Source of the DNA: Providencia vermicola
Lineage (GTDB): Bacteria; Pseudomonadota; Gammaproteobacteria; Enterobacterales; Enterobacteriaceae
Reading direction: 5' to 3'
Length of the DNA: 64,000 nt
NCBI RefSeq assembly: GCF_020381325.1
Contig: NZ_JAGSPI010000009.1
Span: forward strand, 117,876-181,875
The notes under the pieces were generated by a model. It had not been told where the DNA came from. It made no database searches and saw only the letters and a program-made list of their open reading frames with translations. Of the stretch, positions 10,231 to 20,597 are shown one piece after another. Numbering within the stretch: the first letter of the stretch is position 1; every line of letters starts with the position of its first letter. The translations under genes were made by a program, and so were the position numbers.

Positions 10231-10530
10231 TTATTCATAAAACACATTCAACATAGGTAGTTTACTGAGCTTATCGTATTCGACTTTAACATACTCAGAT
10301 TCTATTTTTTTGCCATTTTTTAAAGAGCCTGTCATTGAAATGTCTTTTCCTTTTCGGTAGCACACAACATTGACACGTTCTTGGTTATTCGCATTTATAG
10401 CACATTGTGGTTCGTACACAGAACCAGTGAATGTGATTGTCCCTCCTGATGAGTTATTACTTGCATAGGTGAAAGAACAACTTGAAATGATTATAGCAAC
10501 TACAGATGTGAGTAAAGATAAACGTTTCAT
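10231..10530 (-). CDS. Small secreted protein with a fimbrial-subunit-like N-terminus
   Basis: A 99-aa protein with a signal peptide ending near residue 23 (SFTYA). The mature part opens with GGTITFTGSVYEPQC, which closely resembles the first beta strand and first Cys of type 1 fimbrial subunits. A second Cys (VVCYR) could form the usual disulfide. The rest is too short for a full pilin, and no chaperone or usher is nearby. The start at 10530 is chosen for its strong AGGGGGTGGA site. An upstream in-frame ATG at 10593 lacks one. The function is unknown. It may be an orphan or truncated pilin-like protein. Confidence 0.65.
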   Translation of the reverse strand: MKRLSLLTSVVAIIISSCSFTYASNNSSGGTITFTGSVYEPQCAINANNQERVNVVCYRKGKDISMTGSLKNGKKIESEYVKVEYDKLSKLPMLNVFYE

Positions 10531-10593
10531 AGTCCACCCCCTAAATAACACTGAGAACAGTGTTTTTTTGCCTTCACTTTTAGTGTAGTTCAA

Positions 10594-10922
10594 TTATTAG
10601 TAATGCAAACTAAAATTTCTAAATATATTTAGATTTTAGTGTTAGAGTGGTTCAGTTCATTGATAAACATCAAGTTTTATTTTATTTTAATATCATTCGA
10701 TTGATTGTTAATCATGTTTTTTTCTTGAGTTAATAACAAAGAAGGGAGGTGTGAAATTATCTTTTTATTTAAGTTAAATTTTATTGGTAAATATGTTCTT
10801 TGAATTTATTGTTACATTAAATAAATTTAAAATATAAAAGTAACTTTGTTTTCTATTTTTTTTATTAAGGTAATCATTAGTGATGATTTATTTTTGTGGG
10901 GATTTAATAAATGGTGAAAATA
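10594..10922. other. AT-rich intergenic region
   Basis: Promoter side of the small fimbrial-like gene and downstream side of the nitroreductase gene. It has runs of A and T but no convincing frame, RNA or repeat. Confidence 0.5.
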
Positions 10923-10964
10923 AAATGCCCTTATAAATAGTTTTATAAGGGCATTTCTTTTAAA
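10923..10964 (-). terminator. Terminator of the nitroreductase gene
   Basis: A long perfect stem, AAATGCCCTTATAA with TTATAAGGGCATTT, lies just downstream of the minus-strand nitroreductase stop. T-rich DNA flanks both sides, so it may act in both directions. Confidence 0.7.
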
Positions 10965-10980
10965 AGCTTACTGTTTCATT

Positions 10981-11580
10981 TTATTTGAAAACTTTGAAAC
11001 GTACATCGTCGTCCATAAAGGCTTTATCACCAGCTGGTGCATTAATTGAACCAAATACCATTTGAGCACGTAAGACCCAATTAGCAGGCGTGTTCCACGT
11101 TTTTTGTACATCGTTATCCACTAATGGATTGTAGTGTTGTAATGACGCGCCGATATTTTCTTGAGACAACGCAGTCCACACAGCGAATTGTGCAATACCA
11201 CTTGCTTGCTCTGACCAAATTGGGAAGTTATCTGCATATAAAGGGAATTGCTCTTGCAAACCTTTTACAATGTCTTGGTCTTCAAAAAACAGGATAGAAC
11301 CTGCACCCGCGGCAAAACTGTCAATTTTTTGTTCTGTAGCGGCAAAAGCTTGCTCTGGCACAATTTTACGCAGAGCTTCTTTGGTCATATTCCATAATTT
11401 CTTATGTTCAGCGCCAAACAGAATAACCACACGCGAAGTTTGTGAATTAAACGACGATGGTGAATGTTTTACAGCTTCTTTAATTAATTTTGTTACGTGT
11501 TCTTCAGATACAGGTAAAGCATCGCCGAGGTTATAAATAGTACGACGATTTTTAATCATTTCGATAAATGCGTTAGACAT
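10981..11580 (-). CDS. Nitroreductase-family FMN oxidoreductase (Frm2/Hbn1-like)
   Basis: A 199-aa flavoprotein of the nitroreductase fold. The N-terminal FIEMIKNRRTIYNLG and the KHSPSSFNSQTSRVVIL block match the Frm2-like subgroup, where the Arg-Arg and Ser-Ser-Asn positions contact FMN. The ALSQENIGASLQHYNPL segment is also typical. Such enzymes reduce nitro compounds or quinones. The physiological substrate is unknown. A GGAGACTAAA site precedes the ATG. It is a single-gene unit with its own terminator. Confidence 0.85.
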   Translation of the reverse strand: MSNAFIEMIKNRRTIYNLGDALPVSEEHVTKLIKEAVKHSPSSFNSQTSRVVILFGAEHKKLWNMTKEALRKIVPEQAFAATEQKIDSFAAGAGSILFFEDQDIVKGLQEQFPLYADNFPIWSEQASGIAQFAVWTALSQENIGASLQHYNPLVDNDVQKTWNTPANWVLRAQMVFGSINAPAGDKAFMDDDVRFKVFK

Positions 11581-11930
11581 TTTAGTCTCCTAGATCTTCA
11601 TTAGCGCACGGCATTTTATAGAATCTATCTTAGAAGCCGCAGTTCGTTTCAATAGTAACTACTATAACGGGGGAACGTTAAAATCATAGAAAAAAATTTT
11701 AACCGTAAGGTTCAAAATTTTACACTAAGATTGTTTTTTATAAATAATCAATAAATTCAATGTATTAAATTTATTTTTTTACAGTCTTTAGTTTTTGATG
11801 AGTTAAAATAGGGCATTGGGCATCAAATGGGTAGCAAAAAATTGAGGATATAAAGGGGAGAAGGCGTATCAAGCTAAAGGGTCTAGCGGGGGCGTAATCC
11901 CGCTAGACAAAAAATGATAACTAGCTTTAC
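11581..11930. other. Intergenic region with a perfect hairpin
   Basis: Holds the nitroreductase promoter side and the 3' flank of the MetQ-like gene. A perfect 10-bp inverted repeat (GTCTAGCGGG / CCCGCTAGAC, 11881-11908) follows the MetQ-like stop. Its minus-strand 3' side lacks a proper T-run, so it may be a weak terminator or a stabilising 3' hairpin. Nothing else is recognisable. Confidence 0.5.
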
Positions 11931-12791
11931 TTAATTGAGTTCACTGACATCTTTGGTAATTTCAATTTTGGTTCCACCAAAGTTATCAATGATATATTTT
12001 CTGACAGCTTCAGTGTGGTACAACTGTGCTAATTTAGCAAATTTAGGGTCATCTTTATTATCCGCTTTTACGACCAATAAATTAATATTGTTCTTGATAG
12101 TGTCATCATTTTGCTCTCTAAATAAAGAATCTTTTAATACATTAAGTCCACCTTCTTGTGCGGCAGTATTACCGATAATGGCAATATCGACATCGGGCAA
12201 AGCTCTTGGACCATGCGCATATTTTATTTGTCTAAATACCAAGTTTTTTGGGTTTTCAATAATATCGTTAGTCGACCCAGTCGCTTGATTAAAATCAGGT
12301 TTTAGTGTGATTAATTGAGCTTTTTCAAGTAATTTTAGTGCGCGTATATGATTAGCTGCATCATTAGGGATAGCCACAATGGCTTGTTTAGGCAAATCTG
12401 CAAGGTTTTTATGTTTTACCGAATAAATACCCATGGGTTCAAAATAAGTGGTGGAGATCGCTACCAATTTATTATCATGGTTTTTATTAAAATCTTTTAA
12501 AAAACCCCATGATTGAAATGCGTTGACATCAACGTCCCCATCAATTGTTGCTACATTAAGTGTGATCCCGTCATCAATGATTTTGACATCAATATCTAAA
12601 TTTGCTTCTTTCGCACTCGGAGATTGCGCAATAAATTTCCATATATCAGCATCACTTCCATGGCTACCAATGATAATTTTTTGCGATGTTTGTTCTTGCT
12701 TGTTTGGTTTATCGGTTGAGTTTTCCTCTTGTGAACAAGCGGTTAGAGTAGAAAATGACAAAGCTAATAATAATGCAGATATTTTTTTCAT
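11931..12791 (-). CDS. MetQ/NlpA-family substrate-binding lipoprotein
   Basis: A 286-aa lipoprotein with a lipobox ending at Cys19 (STLTAC). It is related to the methionine-binding MetQ and NlpA proteins. Family blocks include KIIIGSHGSDADIWKFIA, DGDVDVNAFQSWGFLKDFN, FEPMGIYSVKHKNLADLP and VAIPNDAANHIRALKLL. It would bind methionine or a related compound at the outer face of the inner membrane for an ABC importer. No metN or metI is adjacent, so it must use a permease encoded elsewhere. It is divergent from the oxygenase-lyase pair, which suggests a shared role in sulfur amino acid use. Confidence 0.85.
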   Translation of the reverse strand: MKKISALLLALSFSTLTACSQEENSTDKPNKQEQTSQKIIIGSHGSDADIWKFIAQSPSAKEANLDIDVKIIDDGITLNVATIDGDVDVNAFQSWGFLKDFNKNHDNKLVAISTTYFEPMGIYSVKHKNLADLPKQAIVAIPNDAANHIRALKLLEKAQLITLKPDFNQATGSTNDIIENPKNLVFRQIKYAHGPRALPDVDIAIIGNTAAQEGGLNVLKDSLFREQNDDTIKNNINLLVVKADNKDDPKFAKLAQLYHTEAVRKYIIDNFGGTKIEITKDVSELN

Positions 12792-12817
12792 TCGATTATC
12801 TCTAATAATTGTTGTTG

Positions 12818-12977
12818 GTGATATCTAATCAAACAAAAATGGTTTTTTATAAATAATATTTTATTCAGACTCTAAGCTTTTGGTTATATACAGAAAATAC
12901 ACGTAGACTCATTCGAAATTGTTATATCGATATAGTTTTAAATTATTTTTAGCAATATTTATTGTGGTATCTAATCA
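12818..12977. promoter_or_regulatory. Duplicated 14-bp motif in a divergent promoter region
   Basis: GTGATATCTAATCA (12818-12831) and GTGGTATCTAATCA (12964-12977) differ at one position. One lies 27 bp upstream of the MetQ-like start and the other 65 bp upstream of the oxygenase start. This placement suggests operator sites for one regulator of both transcripts. No regulator gene is adjacent. Confidence 0.45.
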
Positions 12978-13041
12978 GATATTAAATATAAACGTGAAAA
13001 TTCTTCACCATCTAAAAAATAATGTAAAAGGTTGATTAATT

Positions 13042-14076
13042 ATGTCTTTAACACAATTGCCTATTATTGATTTACGTGAACTTGATAATCCTGAAACCAG
13101 AGATGATTTTTATAAAAAGCTACGTTTTATCGCTCGTGAAATTGGTTTCTTTTATTTAGTTGGTCATAACATTACACCTGAATCTCGTGAGCAGCTCTTA
13201 ACCACAACAAAACAATTTTTTGCCTTACCAAAGGCAGAAAAAGAAATGATTTCTATGGAGCATTCACGCCATTTTCGCGGCTACACTGCGTCAACAGAAG
13301 AAAGCACTCGAAATCAACCTGATTACCGTGAACAAATTGATATTGGTGAAGAGTTACCCGCACTCGAACTGACAGAAAATGACCCAATTTGGTTTAACTT
13401 ACATGGACCAAACCAATGGCCTCAGGCTTTACCCGCGCTGAAAGAGCAAGCGCTGGCATGGCAAAGTGATATGCGTGCTATTGCAGTGAAGCTCATCAAA
13501 GCATTTTTGGTTGCTTTAGATCTCCCTGAAAATAGTTTTGAGCACATTATTGCTGAACCTGCTCAGCATTTATTGAAGCTGATACACTATCCCGCGAGAG
13601 AAGATAATAACGATGGAGAACAAGGTGTTGGCGCGCATAAAGATGCAGGTATTTTAACCTTATTATGGCAAGACAACAGTGGTGGCCTACAAGTCGAAAC
13701 GGATAATGGCTGGATTGATGTCGCGCCACTGGAAAATGCATTTGTCGTAAATATTGGTGAAGTGTTTGAATTAGCGACTAACGGTTATTTACGGGCTAAC
13801 GTGCACCAAGTCGTGAGAAAGAAAAACAGTGATTCCCGTTATTCCATCGCTTATTTTATTACGCCGAGTGTTTTTGCTGATGAAGTGCCATTATTAACTT
13901 TACCAAGTTATTTAGCACAACAAGCTTTAGGGCCTGATAGCGACCCTCTCAACCCTTTATTTACCAATTTAGGAAAAAATGTGATTAAAGGCCGTTTGCG
14001 TTCACATTTAGCAGTAACACGCAGATTTTACCCTGCGGAATATGCGCAAATAATAAATAACAGTAATATTCTATAA
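13042..14076 (+). CDS. Isopenicillin-N-synthase-family 2-oxoglutarate/Fe(II) dioxygenase
   Basis: A 344-aa non-haem iron oxygenase. The N-terminal DIOX_N-like part (LPIIDLRELDN and VGHNITPE) precedes a double-stranded beta helix holding the iron ligands His199, Asp201 (AHKDAG) and His255 (NVHQVV). Arg266 and Ser268 (RYS) match the residues that bind the 2-oxoglutarate carboxylate. The substrate cannot be read from sequence. The PLP lyase gene begins 49 bp downstream, so the two are probably co-transcribed and may act in sequence. Confidence 0.85.
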   Translation: MSLTQLPIIDLRELDNPETRDDFYKKLRFIAREIGFFYLVGHNITPESREQLLTTTKQFFALPKAEKEMISMEHSRHFRGYTASTEESTRNQPDYREQIDIGEELPALELTENDPIWFNLHGPNQWPQALPALKEQALAWQSDMRAIAVKLIKAFLVALDLPENSFEHIIAEPAQHLLKLIHYPAREDNNDGEQGVGAHKDAGILTLLWQDNSGGLQVETDNGWIDVAPLENAFVVNIGEVFELATNGYLRANVHQVVRKKNSDSRYSIAYFITPSVFADEVPLLTLPSYLAQQALGPDSDPLNPLFTNLGKNVIKGRLRSHLAVTRRFYPAEYAQIINNSNIL

Positions 14077-14125
14077 TAAATATAGTAAATTGATATTTAT
14101 GAAAGAAAATCAGTTGGAGCTAAGA

Positions 14126-15409
14126 ATGTCAGATCAAAGTTACAAAAAAGACTTAAATGGAAGGGCATTATCGCCTGAAACCTTAATGATGAGTTATGGG
14201 TATGACCCGCAGCTTTCAGAAGGGTCGATTAAGCCTCCCGTTTTTCTGACGTCAACGTTTGTATTTAAAACGGCTCAGGAAGGAAAAGATTTCTTTAATT
14301 TGGTTAGTGGGCGCACACAAGCGCCTAGTCACCAGAAGCAAGGGCTCGTCTATTCACGATTTAATCACCCCAACAGTGAAATTGTTGAGGACCGATTAGC
14401 GTTGTATGAAGGGGCTCAAAGTGCTGCTTTATTTTCATCGGGTATGTCAGCGATTACCACTTGTTTGATGGCGGTGTTACAACCGGGAGATGTATTGCTG
14501 CATTCACAGCCGCTCTATGGTGGAACAGAAACTTTGTTTCTCAATACGTTAAAGCGTTTTGGTATTACATCAGTGCCTTTTCAAAATGGCTGTGATTTAA
14601 ACGCCGTTTTAGACGTGGCAAATAGTATTGAGCAAGGCCAAAAGATTGCAGCTATTTATATTGAAACGCCATCAAACCCGTTAAATACAGTGGTTGATAT
14701 TGAGTTATTGAGCCAAGCGGCGAAACTAATTGGTCAAAAACAAGGTGGAGAAGCCCCATTATTGATTTGTGACAATACGTTGTTGGGTCCTGTATTTCAA
14801 AAACCTCTCGCATTAGGTGCGGATTTAAGTGTGTACTCACTAACTAAATATGTGGGTGGGCATTCGGATCTTGTTGCAGGGGCTGTTGCAGGTAGTCATG
14901 AACTGGTGAAAAAAGTCAAAGCGCAACGTAATGCCATCGGAACGCAATTAGACCCGCATTCCAGCTGGATGTTAGGGCGTTCTTTGGAAACGCTGCAATT
15001 GCGGATGGAGAGGGCAAATAACAGCGCACAAACGCTGGCTGAATTTTTACATCAGCACCCGAAAGTGAGCAAAGTGCATTTCCCTGCATTTTTTCCGAAA
15101 GGCAGTGTTGAATACCAAGTTTATCAGAAACAATGTACTGGTGCAGGTTCAACGTTCTCCATTAATGTTGGAAAAGATGAAGCCGATGCGTTCCGTTTTT
15201 TAGATAATCTCGCGATTTTTAAACTAGCAGTGAGCTTGGGGGGAACGGAATCATTGGCAAGCCACCCTGCTTCAACAACACACTCAGGTGTTGCACAAGC
15301 GGTACGTGAGAAAATTGGGATTAGTGATAATTTAGTGCGTTTATCTATTGGTATAGAGAATGTAAATGACCTAAAACATGCACTAGAGCTAGCTTTAGAC
15401 GCCATCTAA
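14126..15409 (+). CDS. PLP-dependent Cys/Met-metabolism enzyme (cystathionine gamma-synthase / methionine gamma-lyase type)
   Basis: Fold type I PLP enzyme of the Cys/Met metabolism family. With the start at 14126, which is preceded by GGAG at the right spacing, it has 427 aa. An ATG at 14090 would add 12 residues without a good site. The PLP-binding Lys is at about residue 241 (SLTKYVGGHSD). YSRFNHPNSEIVEDRLA and SSGMSAI bind the phosphate. Family members make or break C-gamma to sulfur bonds. Pairing with an oxygenase and a methionine-type binding protein favours a degradative lyase over a biosynthetic synthase, but this is inference. Confidence 0.82.
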   Translation: MSDQSYKKDLNGRALSPETLMMSYGYDPQLSEGSIKPPVFLTSTFVFKTAQEGKDFFNLVSGRTQAPSHQKQGLVYSRFNHPNSEIVEDRLALYEGAQSAALFSSGMSAITTCLMAVLQPGDVLLHSQPLYGGTETLFLNTLKRFGITSVPFQNGCDLNAVLDVANSIEQGQKIAAIYIETPSNPLNTVVDIELLSQAAKLIGQKQGGEAPLLICDNTLLGPVFQKPLALGADLSVYSLTKYVGGHSDLVAGAVAGSHELVKKVKAQRNAIGTQLDPHSSWMLGRSLETLQLRMERANNSAQTLAEFLHQHPKVSKVHFPAFFPKGSVEYQVYQKQCTGAGSTFSINVGKDEADAFRFLDNLAIFKLAVSLGGTESLASHPASTTHSGVAQAVREKIGISDNLVRLSIGIENVNDLKHALELALDAI

Positions 15410-15422
15410 GCGGTTAAACATT

Positions 15423-15457
15423 ATGGAGAGGAATAGGTTTACTCCTCTCCATTTTCT
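15423..15457. terminator. Bidirectional terminator between the lyase gene and sbcC
   Basis: ATGGAGAGGA and TCCTCTCCAT arms with a 10-nt loop and T-rich flank, located between two converging genes. Confidence 0.8.
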
Positions 15458-15460
15458 TGA

Positions 15461-18400
15461 CTAATTTAGCCGATATTGAGGTGGTAGCTCGCTAAAACCA
15501 AGGCCATTGGCTTTTTTCACATTAATCTGTACTGGAATACGCTCTTTCATCGCTTCTACATGACTAATAACGCCAATCATTTTCCCAGAAGCATTCAGGC
15601 TTTCAAGAGCATCAAGGGCAATATCTAGCGTTTCGGCATCCAAAGTACCAAACCCTTCATCTAGAAATAGTGACTCTAATTGTGTACGGTTGCTGACCAT
15701 GTCTGAAAGCGCCAGTGCTAATGCCAAACTAACAAGGAAGCTTTCCCCTCCAGATAACGTTTTGATATCTCTGACAGAATCTGCCTGCCAGCTGTCGATA
15801 ACTTGTAACTCTAGGTTAGCTTGGTGGCTACGTTGCAATATATAGCGACCATGAAGCTTATCGAGTTGTTGGTTGGCTAACGTCACCAAACAATCAAGCG
15901 TTAGGCCTTGTGCATAACGGCGAAATTTATCCCCTTCAGCGGAACCAATGAGTGCATTTAAATAACTCCAATCATCGTAACTGAGTTGGCTTTTTTCTAT
16001 TTCTTGCAGTAAATCTTGTTGCTGGTGGCGTTGTTGTCTATCGGTATCTAAGCGATTAATAATGCGCCCTTGTTGTTGGTTATATTGTTTAATTTCCTCA
16101 TCGAGGGTTGTGATAATGTCGTGTAATTGAGCTTCAGAAAGTGACGAGAAGTCTGCAGAACGCTGCTGACTAAGGGCTTCGAGTGCTTGCATGCCTTCTT
16201 GGTGGCGGGTCTCACTTTGCAATAGTGTTTGGCTGACTCGTTGCTTTAACGCTTCTAACTGTTGTTTTTCTTCAAGGTTTAACAATGCCTCAAGGAAGGT
16301 TTGTTGTGTGCTAAATGGGCTTTTTGCCAGTGCATCATCAAATTGTTCTTGCGCTTGTTGATGTTCTAATTTGGCTTTATTGAGTGTCTTGATAATCTCC
16401 TGCAAGCGACCATTAAGAGAGGCAATATTTTTATCAACTTCATTTAGCTGTTGACTAAGTTGTTCTTGAGCTAACGAAAGCGCCTCTTGTTGAGTATTCA
16501 TCCGCTGGATAAATAGAGGGATAGGTAGCCCTGAAAGTTGCGTTTTGCGCTCCGCATTTTTTTGTTGAAGGACTATATTCGCTTGTTTAAATTGGGTTTC
16601 TTCTTTTTCAATTTGCTGATTGAGCTGCTTTAATTGTTCGGACTCTGATTTAAGCGTGGCGCTCGTGACCTCAATTTTTTGGTTTAGAGCCTGCGCGGTG
16701 ACTTTTTGAGTATTGTAAAACTCACCACGTTGAGTGATATCACTCACCCATTTATCAAAGTTTTTACTTTCTGGTAAGTTCAGATCAAAATGGACTAGAG
16801 CTGTTTGAAATTGCTCAGTTTGTTCATTTTTTCGTTGCTGTAACTGAGCCAGTTCTCTCTGCGATTCATCAAATAATTGGGTTTGATATTTTAATCGCTC
16901 TTCAACGAGAGAAAGGCCTGCTTGTTGTTGAGATAAATACGTTTGCTGGTCGTGCTGCAACTGCTTAGCTTGCTGATATTCACGTTCTAGTGTTGTGAAT
17001 TCATGGGTGATTTTTTGTTGTTGTGTCAGTTTAGTGGTTAGCTCATTGATAAATGCAGTCACAGCCTGCTCGTTCAGTGCTAATTCAGGTGTAAGTGCTT
17101 GCTCACATATTTTTTTCCAATTATGAACCAAGCTATCTAGGTGAGCTGTGGTTTGTTGCAGTTGTTGTGATTGCTCTTTGTGGCGTAGCTGCTGTGTTTC
17201 GCATAGCGTGGCTAACTTAGTTTGTTGTTGCTTAAGGTGGTCAAGCTGCTCAGTTAAGTGAATGAGTTGCTGTTGTGTTTCGCTCAGGTGAATGGATTGG
17301 TATGTTTGTACCGCTGGATGTTCTGTAGAGCCACATAGTGGGCACGGTTTTCCTGAAACGAGTTGCTGACGTTCTTGCTCTAAACTGACAATTTTCTGTT
17401 CTAATTGGTACTTTTCATTGGTTAGTTTGATGCGAGGTGCCAACTCATTGATTTGAGACTCAATCAGTTCGCGTTCTTTTTGTGTTTGGCTGCTCTGTTG
17501 CTGTAAATCAGTATGTTGCTGACTGTGTTGCTGTAATTGGGCTTGCGCACTAAGGTACTGTGACAACATTAACGGCAATAATTTGGCATGCTGCAAACGC
17601 GTTTGCAGTTGCTCAATCTGTTGATTAACTGCGTAAATATCATATTTCTCTTGCTCGGCTTTGTATTGCTGTTCTTGTTTTTTAAACGTGAGCGTGTGTT
17701 TTTCTAAGGTGGATGTAGTTTGTGTTAATTCTTCTGTGCGTTTTTGTTTATCTGCTTGCAGTTGTTCAATTTCGTTTGAGAGTTTCTTTTGTTTCTGTAA
17801 CAAGGTATTGAGCTGATCTTCTAATTCAAAAAGAAAACGTCCTTGCTGTTTCCAACTGCCTATTTGAGCGCTGATATCTGCATCTTTTTGTTTTTCATTT
17901 AGAAATATGTTCAACTCGTTAAGTTGATGAGTTGCTTGTTGTATCTGGCCTTGTGTCTCATTTATCCACTGTTGTTTTTGTTCAAAAGTTACCTGCTTTT
18001 CAGCTATTTGTTGTTTTAATTCATGTTGCTGCTGCGTTAACTGCAAAATTTGGTTATCGAGAGGACGAACTGTTTCATCAATCATTTGGTTTTGTTGTTT
18101 TACAAAATCAATATGTTTGCGATATTCATCCTGAGATTGAATAAGTGTGGCTTGTAGCGGCGTTCGTTCGGCCTGTTGTTTTTTCAGATTGAGTTGTAAC
18201 TGCTGTTGTTGTTCTGTGTATTCAGTGAGTTGCCTCTGTAGGCTTTCAATATTTTGCCAAAGAGGACGTAGCGACTCCGCAGGTTCGCCATTCGACAGTT
18301 TCTTTAGTTGTGGTTGCGCCGTTTGGTATTCAAGTTGGGCATTTTTTAGTTGATTATCAAGTGATTGTAATCTCACCGTGAGCTGGTTGTGCTGCTGCCA

Positions 18401-19144
18401 CCAATTGAGTTCCTGTTGATGTTGTGCACGCTTTCGCTTTATTTCAGTTTCGTGTTTCAGTAATGTATTTTGCTGTTCTAGCAGCTCTTGGTGTTCTGAT
18501 TCCGTAAGTAAATTAATACTCTGTGCTCTGGCTTTTAAGAGATCTAAATCCGTTTTTGCCTGTTTGTGTTGGTTAAAAATATATTTGGAGATTTGGCTAT
18601 AGATTTCTGTGCCTGTAATTTCTTCAAGCAGGTCTGCACGCTCTTTTTCTGAGGCATTTAAGAAAGCCGCAAAATCCCCTTGTGATAACAAAATTGATTT
18701 TGTAAAACGACCGAAATCTAACCCTGTAATTTTAGCAATTTGGTCGCGAATTTCAGAGACCTTAACAGTAATGATTTTACCATCAGCGACTTGGGCAAGT
18801 TCCGCTTTCGGTGGTTGCAAGTTGCCATCGGGTTTATTCCCTGCGCGGCGTTGGCTCCAAAATGCGCGATAAGCCGTACCTTTGACTTCAAATTCCACTT
18901 CAGCAAGGCAGTCCCCGGTGTGGCGGGTCATCAGCTCGTTTTGGCTTGCGGAAATTGAATCTAACCGTGGCGTCCGATGATATAGCGCTAAGCAAATGGC
19001 ATCCAATAGGGTGGTTTTCCCCGCGCCTGTTGCGCCTGTGATAGCAAATAGCCCCTGACTGGCAAACGGCTCTTGCGTAAAGTCGATTTTCCATTCACCT
19101 TTGAGAGAATTAATATTTTTGAGACGTAAGCTTAAGATTTTCAT
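15461..19144 (-). CDS. sbcC: SbcC, ATPase subunit of the SbcCD nuclease
   Basis: SMC/Rad50-like subunit of the SbcCD complex, which cleaves DNA hairpins and blocked ends. It has Walker A at about residues 36-43 (GATGAGKT), two long Gln-rich coiled coils, a zinc hook CPLC near residues 600-603, an ABC signature LSGGES near 1130 and Walker B LFLDEG near 1160. Its 1227 aa exceed the 1048 of E. coli, with the extra length in the coiled coil. The sbcD stop lies 5 bp upstream, so the order is sbcD-sbcC in one operon. Confidence 0.96.
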   Translation of the reverse strand: MKILSLRLKNINSLKGEWKIDFTQEPFASQGLFAITGATGAGKTTLLDAICLALYHRTPRLDSISASQNELMTRHTGDCLAEVEFEVKGTAYRAFWSQRRAGNKPDGNLQPPKAELAQVADGKIITVKVSEIRDQIAKITGLDFGRFTKSILLSQGDFAAFLNASEKERADLLEEITGTEIYSQISKYIFNQHKQAKTDLDLLKARAQSINLLTESEHQELLEQQNTLLKHETEIKRKRAQHQQELNWWQQHNQLTVRLQSLDNQLKNAQLEYQTAQPQLKKLSNGEPAESLRPLWQNIESLQRQLTEYTEQQQQLQLNLKKQQAERTPLQATLIQSQDEYRKHIDFVKQQNQMIDETVRPLDNQILQLTQQQHELKQQIAEKQVTFEQKQQWINETQGQIQQATHQLNELNIFLNEKQKDADISAQIGSWKQQGRFLFELEDQLNTLLQKQKKLSNEIEQLQADKQKRTEELTQTTSTLEKHTLTFKKQEQQYKAEQEKYDIYAVNQQIEQLQTRLQHAKLLPLMLSQYLSAQAQLQQHSQQHTDLQQQSSQTQKERELIESQINELAPRIKLTNEKYQLEQKIVSLEQERQQLVSGKPCPLCGSTEHPAVQTYQSIHLSETQQQLIHLTEQLDHLKQQQTKLATLCETQQLRHKEQSQQLQQTTAHLDSLVHNWKKICEQALTPELALNEQAVTAFINELTTKLTQQQKITHEFTTLEREYQQAKQLQHDQQTYLSQQQAGLSLVEERLKYQTQLFDESQRELAQLQQRKNEQTEQFQTALVHFDLNLPESKNFDKWVSDITQRGEFYNTQKVTAQALNQKIEVTSATLKSESEQLKQLNQQIEKEETQFKQANIVLQQKNAERKTQLSGLPIPLFIQRMNTQQEALSLAQEQLSQQLNEVDKNIASLNGRLQEIIKTLNKAKLEHQQAQEQFDDALAKSPFSTQQTFLEALLNLEEKQQLEALKQRVSQTLLQSETRHQEGMQALEALSQQRSADFSSLSEAQLHDIITTLDEEIKQYNQQQGRIINRLDTDRQQRHQQQDLLQEIEKSQLSYDDWSYLNALIGSAEGDKFRRYAQGLTLDCLVTLANQQLDKLHGRYILQRSHQANLELQVIDSWQADSVRDIKTLSGGESFLVSLALALALSDMVSNRTQLESLFLDEGFGTLDAETLDIALDALESLNASGKMIGVISHVEAMKERIPVQINVKKANGLGFSELPPQYRLN

Positions 19145-19149
19145 ATCAA

Positions 19150-20361
19150 TTACCCTTGCTCTTGGCGTAATGCGTCGTAGGATTGTTGGAAAAGTTGGGT
19201 TAGACGCTGTTCACGTTCAGGGTCTTCTAGCGTTTCTTCGCTAAGGCGGCGTAAGAAAACCTCTTCTACTGTAAGTTCATTCAGGGTTTCATTGGCCAAC
19301 GCAAGGTTTTGTCCTTGTTTTTGCTTTCTCGCACGGCGCAGTAACACGACTTCAACGGGAAGGTTTTGTGTGAGTGTTTCGATGCGTTGTTGAATATCAG
19401 CGAGATAATCTTGAGAAGCTACCTCAATATCCAACCAAACTGCATTTTCGCCTTGGTAGTCTTGCCATACACTAAGTTGTTGTTCTATTTCTTTTAATGA
19501 GCCTTTAATCGTCTGTAAGGGCTGAAAAATAGGGATCGCTAACGGGGTGATTTCGGTTAATTCACTGCCTGTGAATTCAACTAAACAGACACTTTTTTGT
19601 TGGGCAGTTTCATCAAAACTGAGGGCAATAGGGGATCCGCAATAGCGAATATGTTGTTTTCCGCCAATCACTTGAGGGCGATGAATATGGCCAAGAGCAA
19701 TATAATCTGCAGGGGGGAAGGCCCCTGAAGGGAAGGCTTCTAATGTGCCAATATAAATATCACGCACGGAATCAGTTAATTCTGCACCAATGACAGTCAA
19801 ATGCCCCGTGGCAATAATTGGAATATCCACGTCGAGCATTGCGCGTTGTTCGAGGGCAAATTGGTAGCTGGCGAGGTAATGGTCATGAATAGCGGTTTGT
19901 AGCGAAAGCTGTTTTTCTTCAATACTTTGCCCTGCAACGCTCAATTGAATATCCCGAGGGCGTAAAAAAGGAATGGCACACACGAGGCCGATGGGTTGCG
20001 ATTGTTTATTGTGTAGAGTGATAACATTCGGTTCACTGCCAGAGGTGACCACTTGGGTATTGAGGTAGCTTAATAATGCGCTTGATTCATTCAGAACGGA
20101 GACGGAATCGTGGTTGCCGCTCAAAATGACCAACTGGCAACCTGTTTTTTGCAAATCCACAATAAATTTATTATATAACTCGCGGGCATAGCTCGGTGGT
20201 GAGCCCGTATCAAAAATATCCCCTGCTACGATAACGGCATCAACGTGATGAATTTCGACTTGGTTTACTAACCAATCTAAAAAGTGTTGGTGCTCAGGCG
20301 CACGGCTTTTGGTAAAAAAGTATTGGCCAAGATGCCAGTCAGAGGTGTGAATAATGCGCAT
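19150..20361 (-). CDS. sbcD: SbcD, nuclease subunit of SbcCD
   Basis: Mre11-like metallophosphoesterase partner of SbcC. Motifs are [33 protein letters not shown] and LGHIHRPQ in the usual order. The start at 20361 ([10 protein letters not shown], 403 aa) matches E. coli and has a GGA six bases upstream. An in-frame ATG at 20394 would add 11 unmatched residues. It is divergent from phoB across about 235 bp, as in E. coli. Confidence 0.96.
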   Translation of the reverse strand: MRIIHTSDWHLGQYFFTKSRAPEHQHFLDWLVNQVEIHHVDAVIVAGDIFDTGSPPSYARELYNKFIVDLQKTGCQLVILSGNHDSVSVLNESSALLSYLNTQVVTSGSEPNVITLHNKQSQPIGLVCAIPFLRPRDIQLSVAGQSIEEKQLSLQTAIHDHYLASYQFALEQRAMLDVDIPIIATGHLTVIGAELTDSVRDIYIGTLEAFPSGAFPPADYIALGHIHRPQVIGGKQHIRYCGSPIALSFDETAQQKSVCLVEFTGSELTEITPLAIPIFQPLQTIKGSLKEIEQQLSVWQDYQGENAVWLDIEVASQDYLADIQQRIETLTQNLPVEVVLLRRARKQKQGQNLALANETLNELTVEEVFLRRLSEETLEDPEREQRLTQLFQQSYDALRQEQG

Positions 20362-20533
20362 GAGCCATCCGTTCCTGTCTTTGATAAAGGGCATAAATTA
20401 CTGCTATCCAGTATACCTGATCCTATCAAAACCTCGTGTTTTTCTCGTGTTATGGCGGAATTATTTCACTTAGATGACATTTACCCGCTAATATAAGGAG
20501 AAATATTTGATTTGCGAATAGACATTCATAATT

Positions 20534-20556
20534 CTGTCATAAAAGTGACGCATAAT
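20534..20556 (+). promoter_or_regulatory. Pho box and -10 of phoB
   Basis: CTGTCATAAAAGTGACGC resembles the PhoB-binding Pho box and replaces a -35 element. It runs straight into CATAAT as the -10. The same layout occurs at the E. coli phoB promoter, so autoregulation under phosphate starvation is expected. Confidence 0.8.
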
Positions 20557-20597
20557 GCGTTCACATTAACAATGTCTTCTTATTTACAGGAACAATC

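Noticed and set aside
15461..19144. Several frames of 60-90 codons on the strand opposite sbcC
   Set aside because: Their sequences are Ser/Cys/Val-rich shadows of the Gln-rich coiled coil and have no features of their own.
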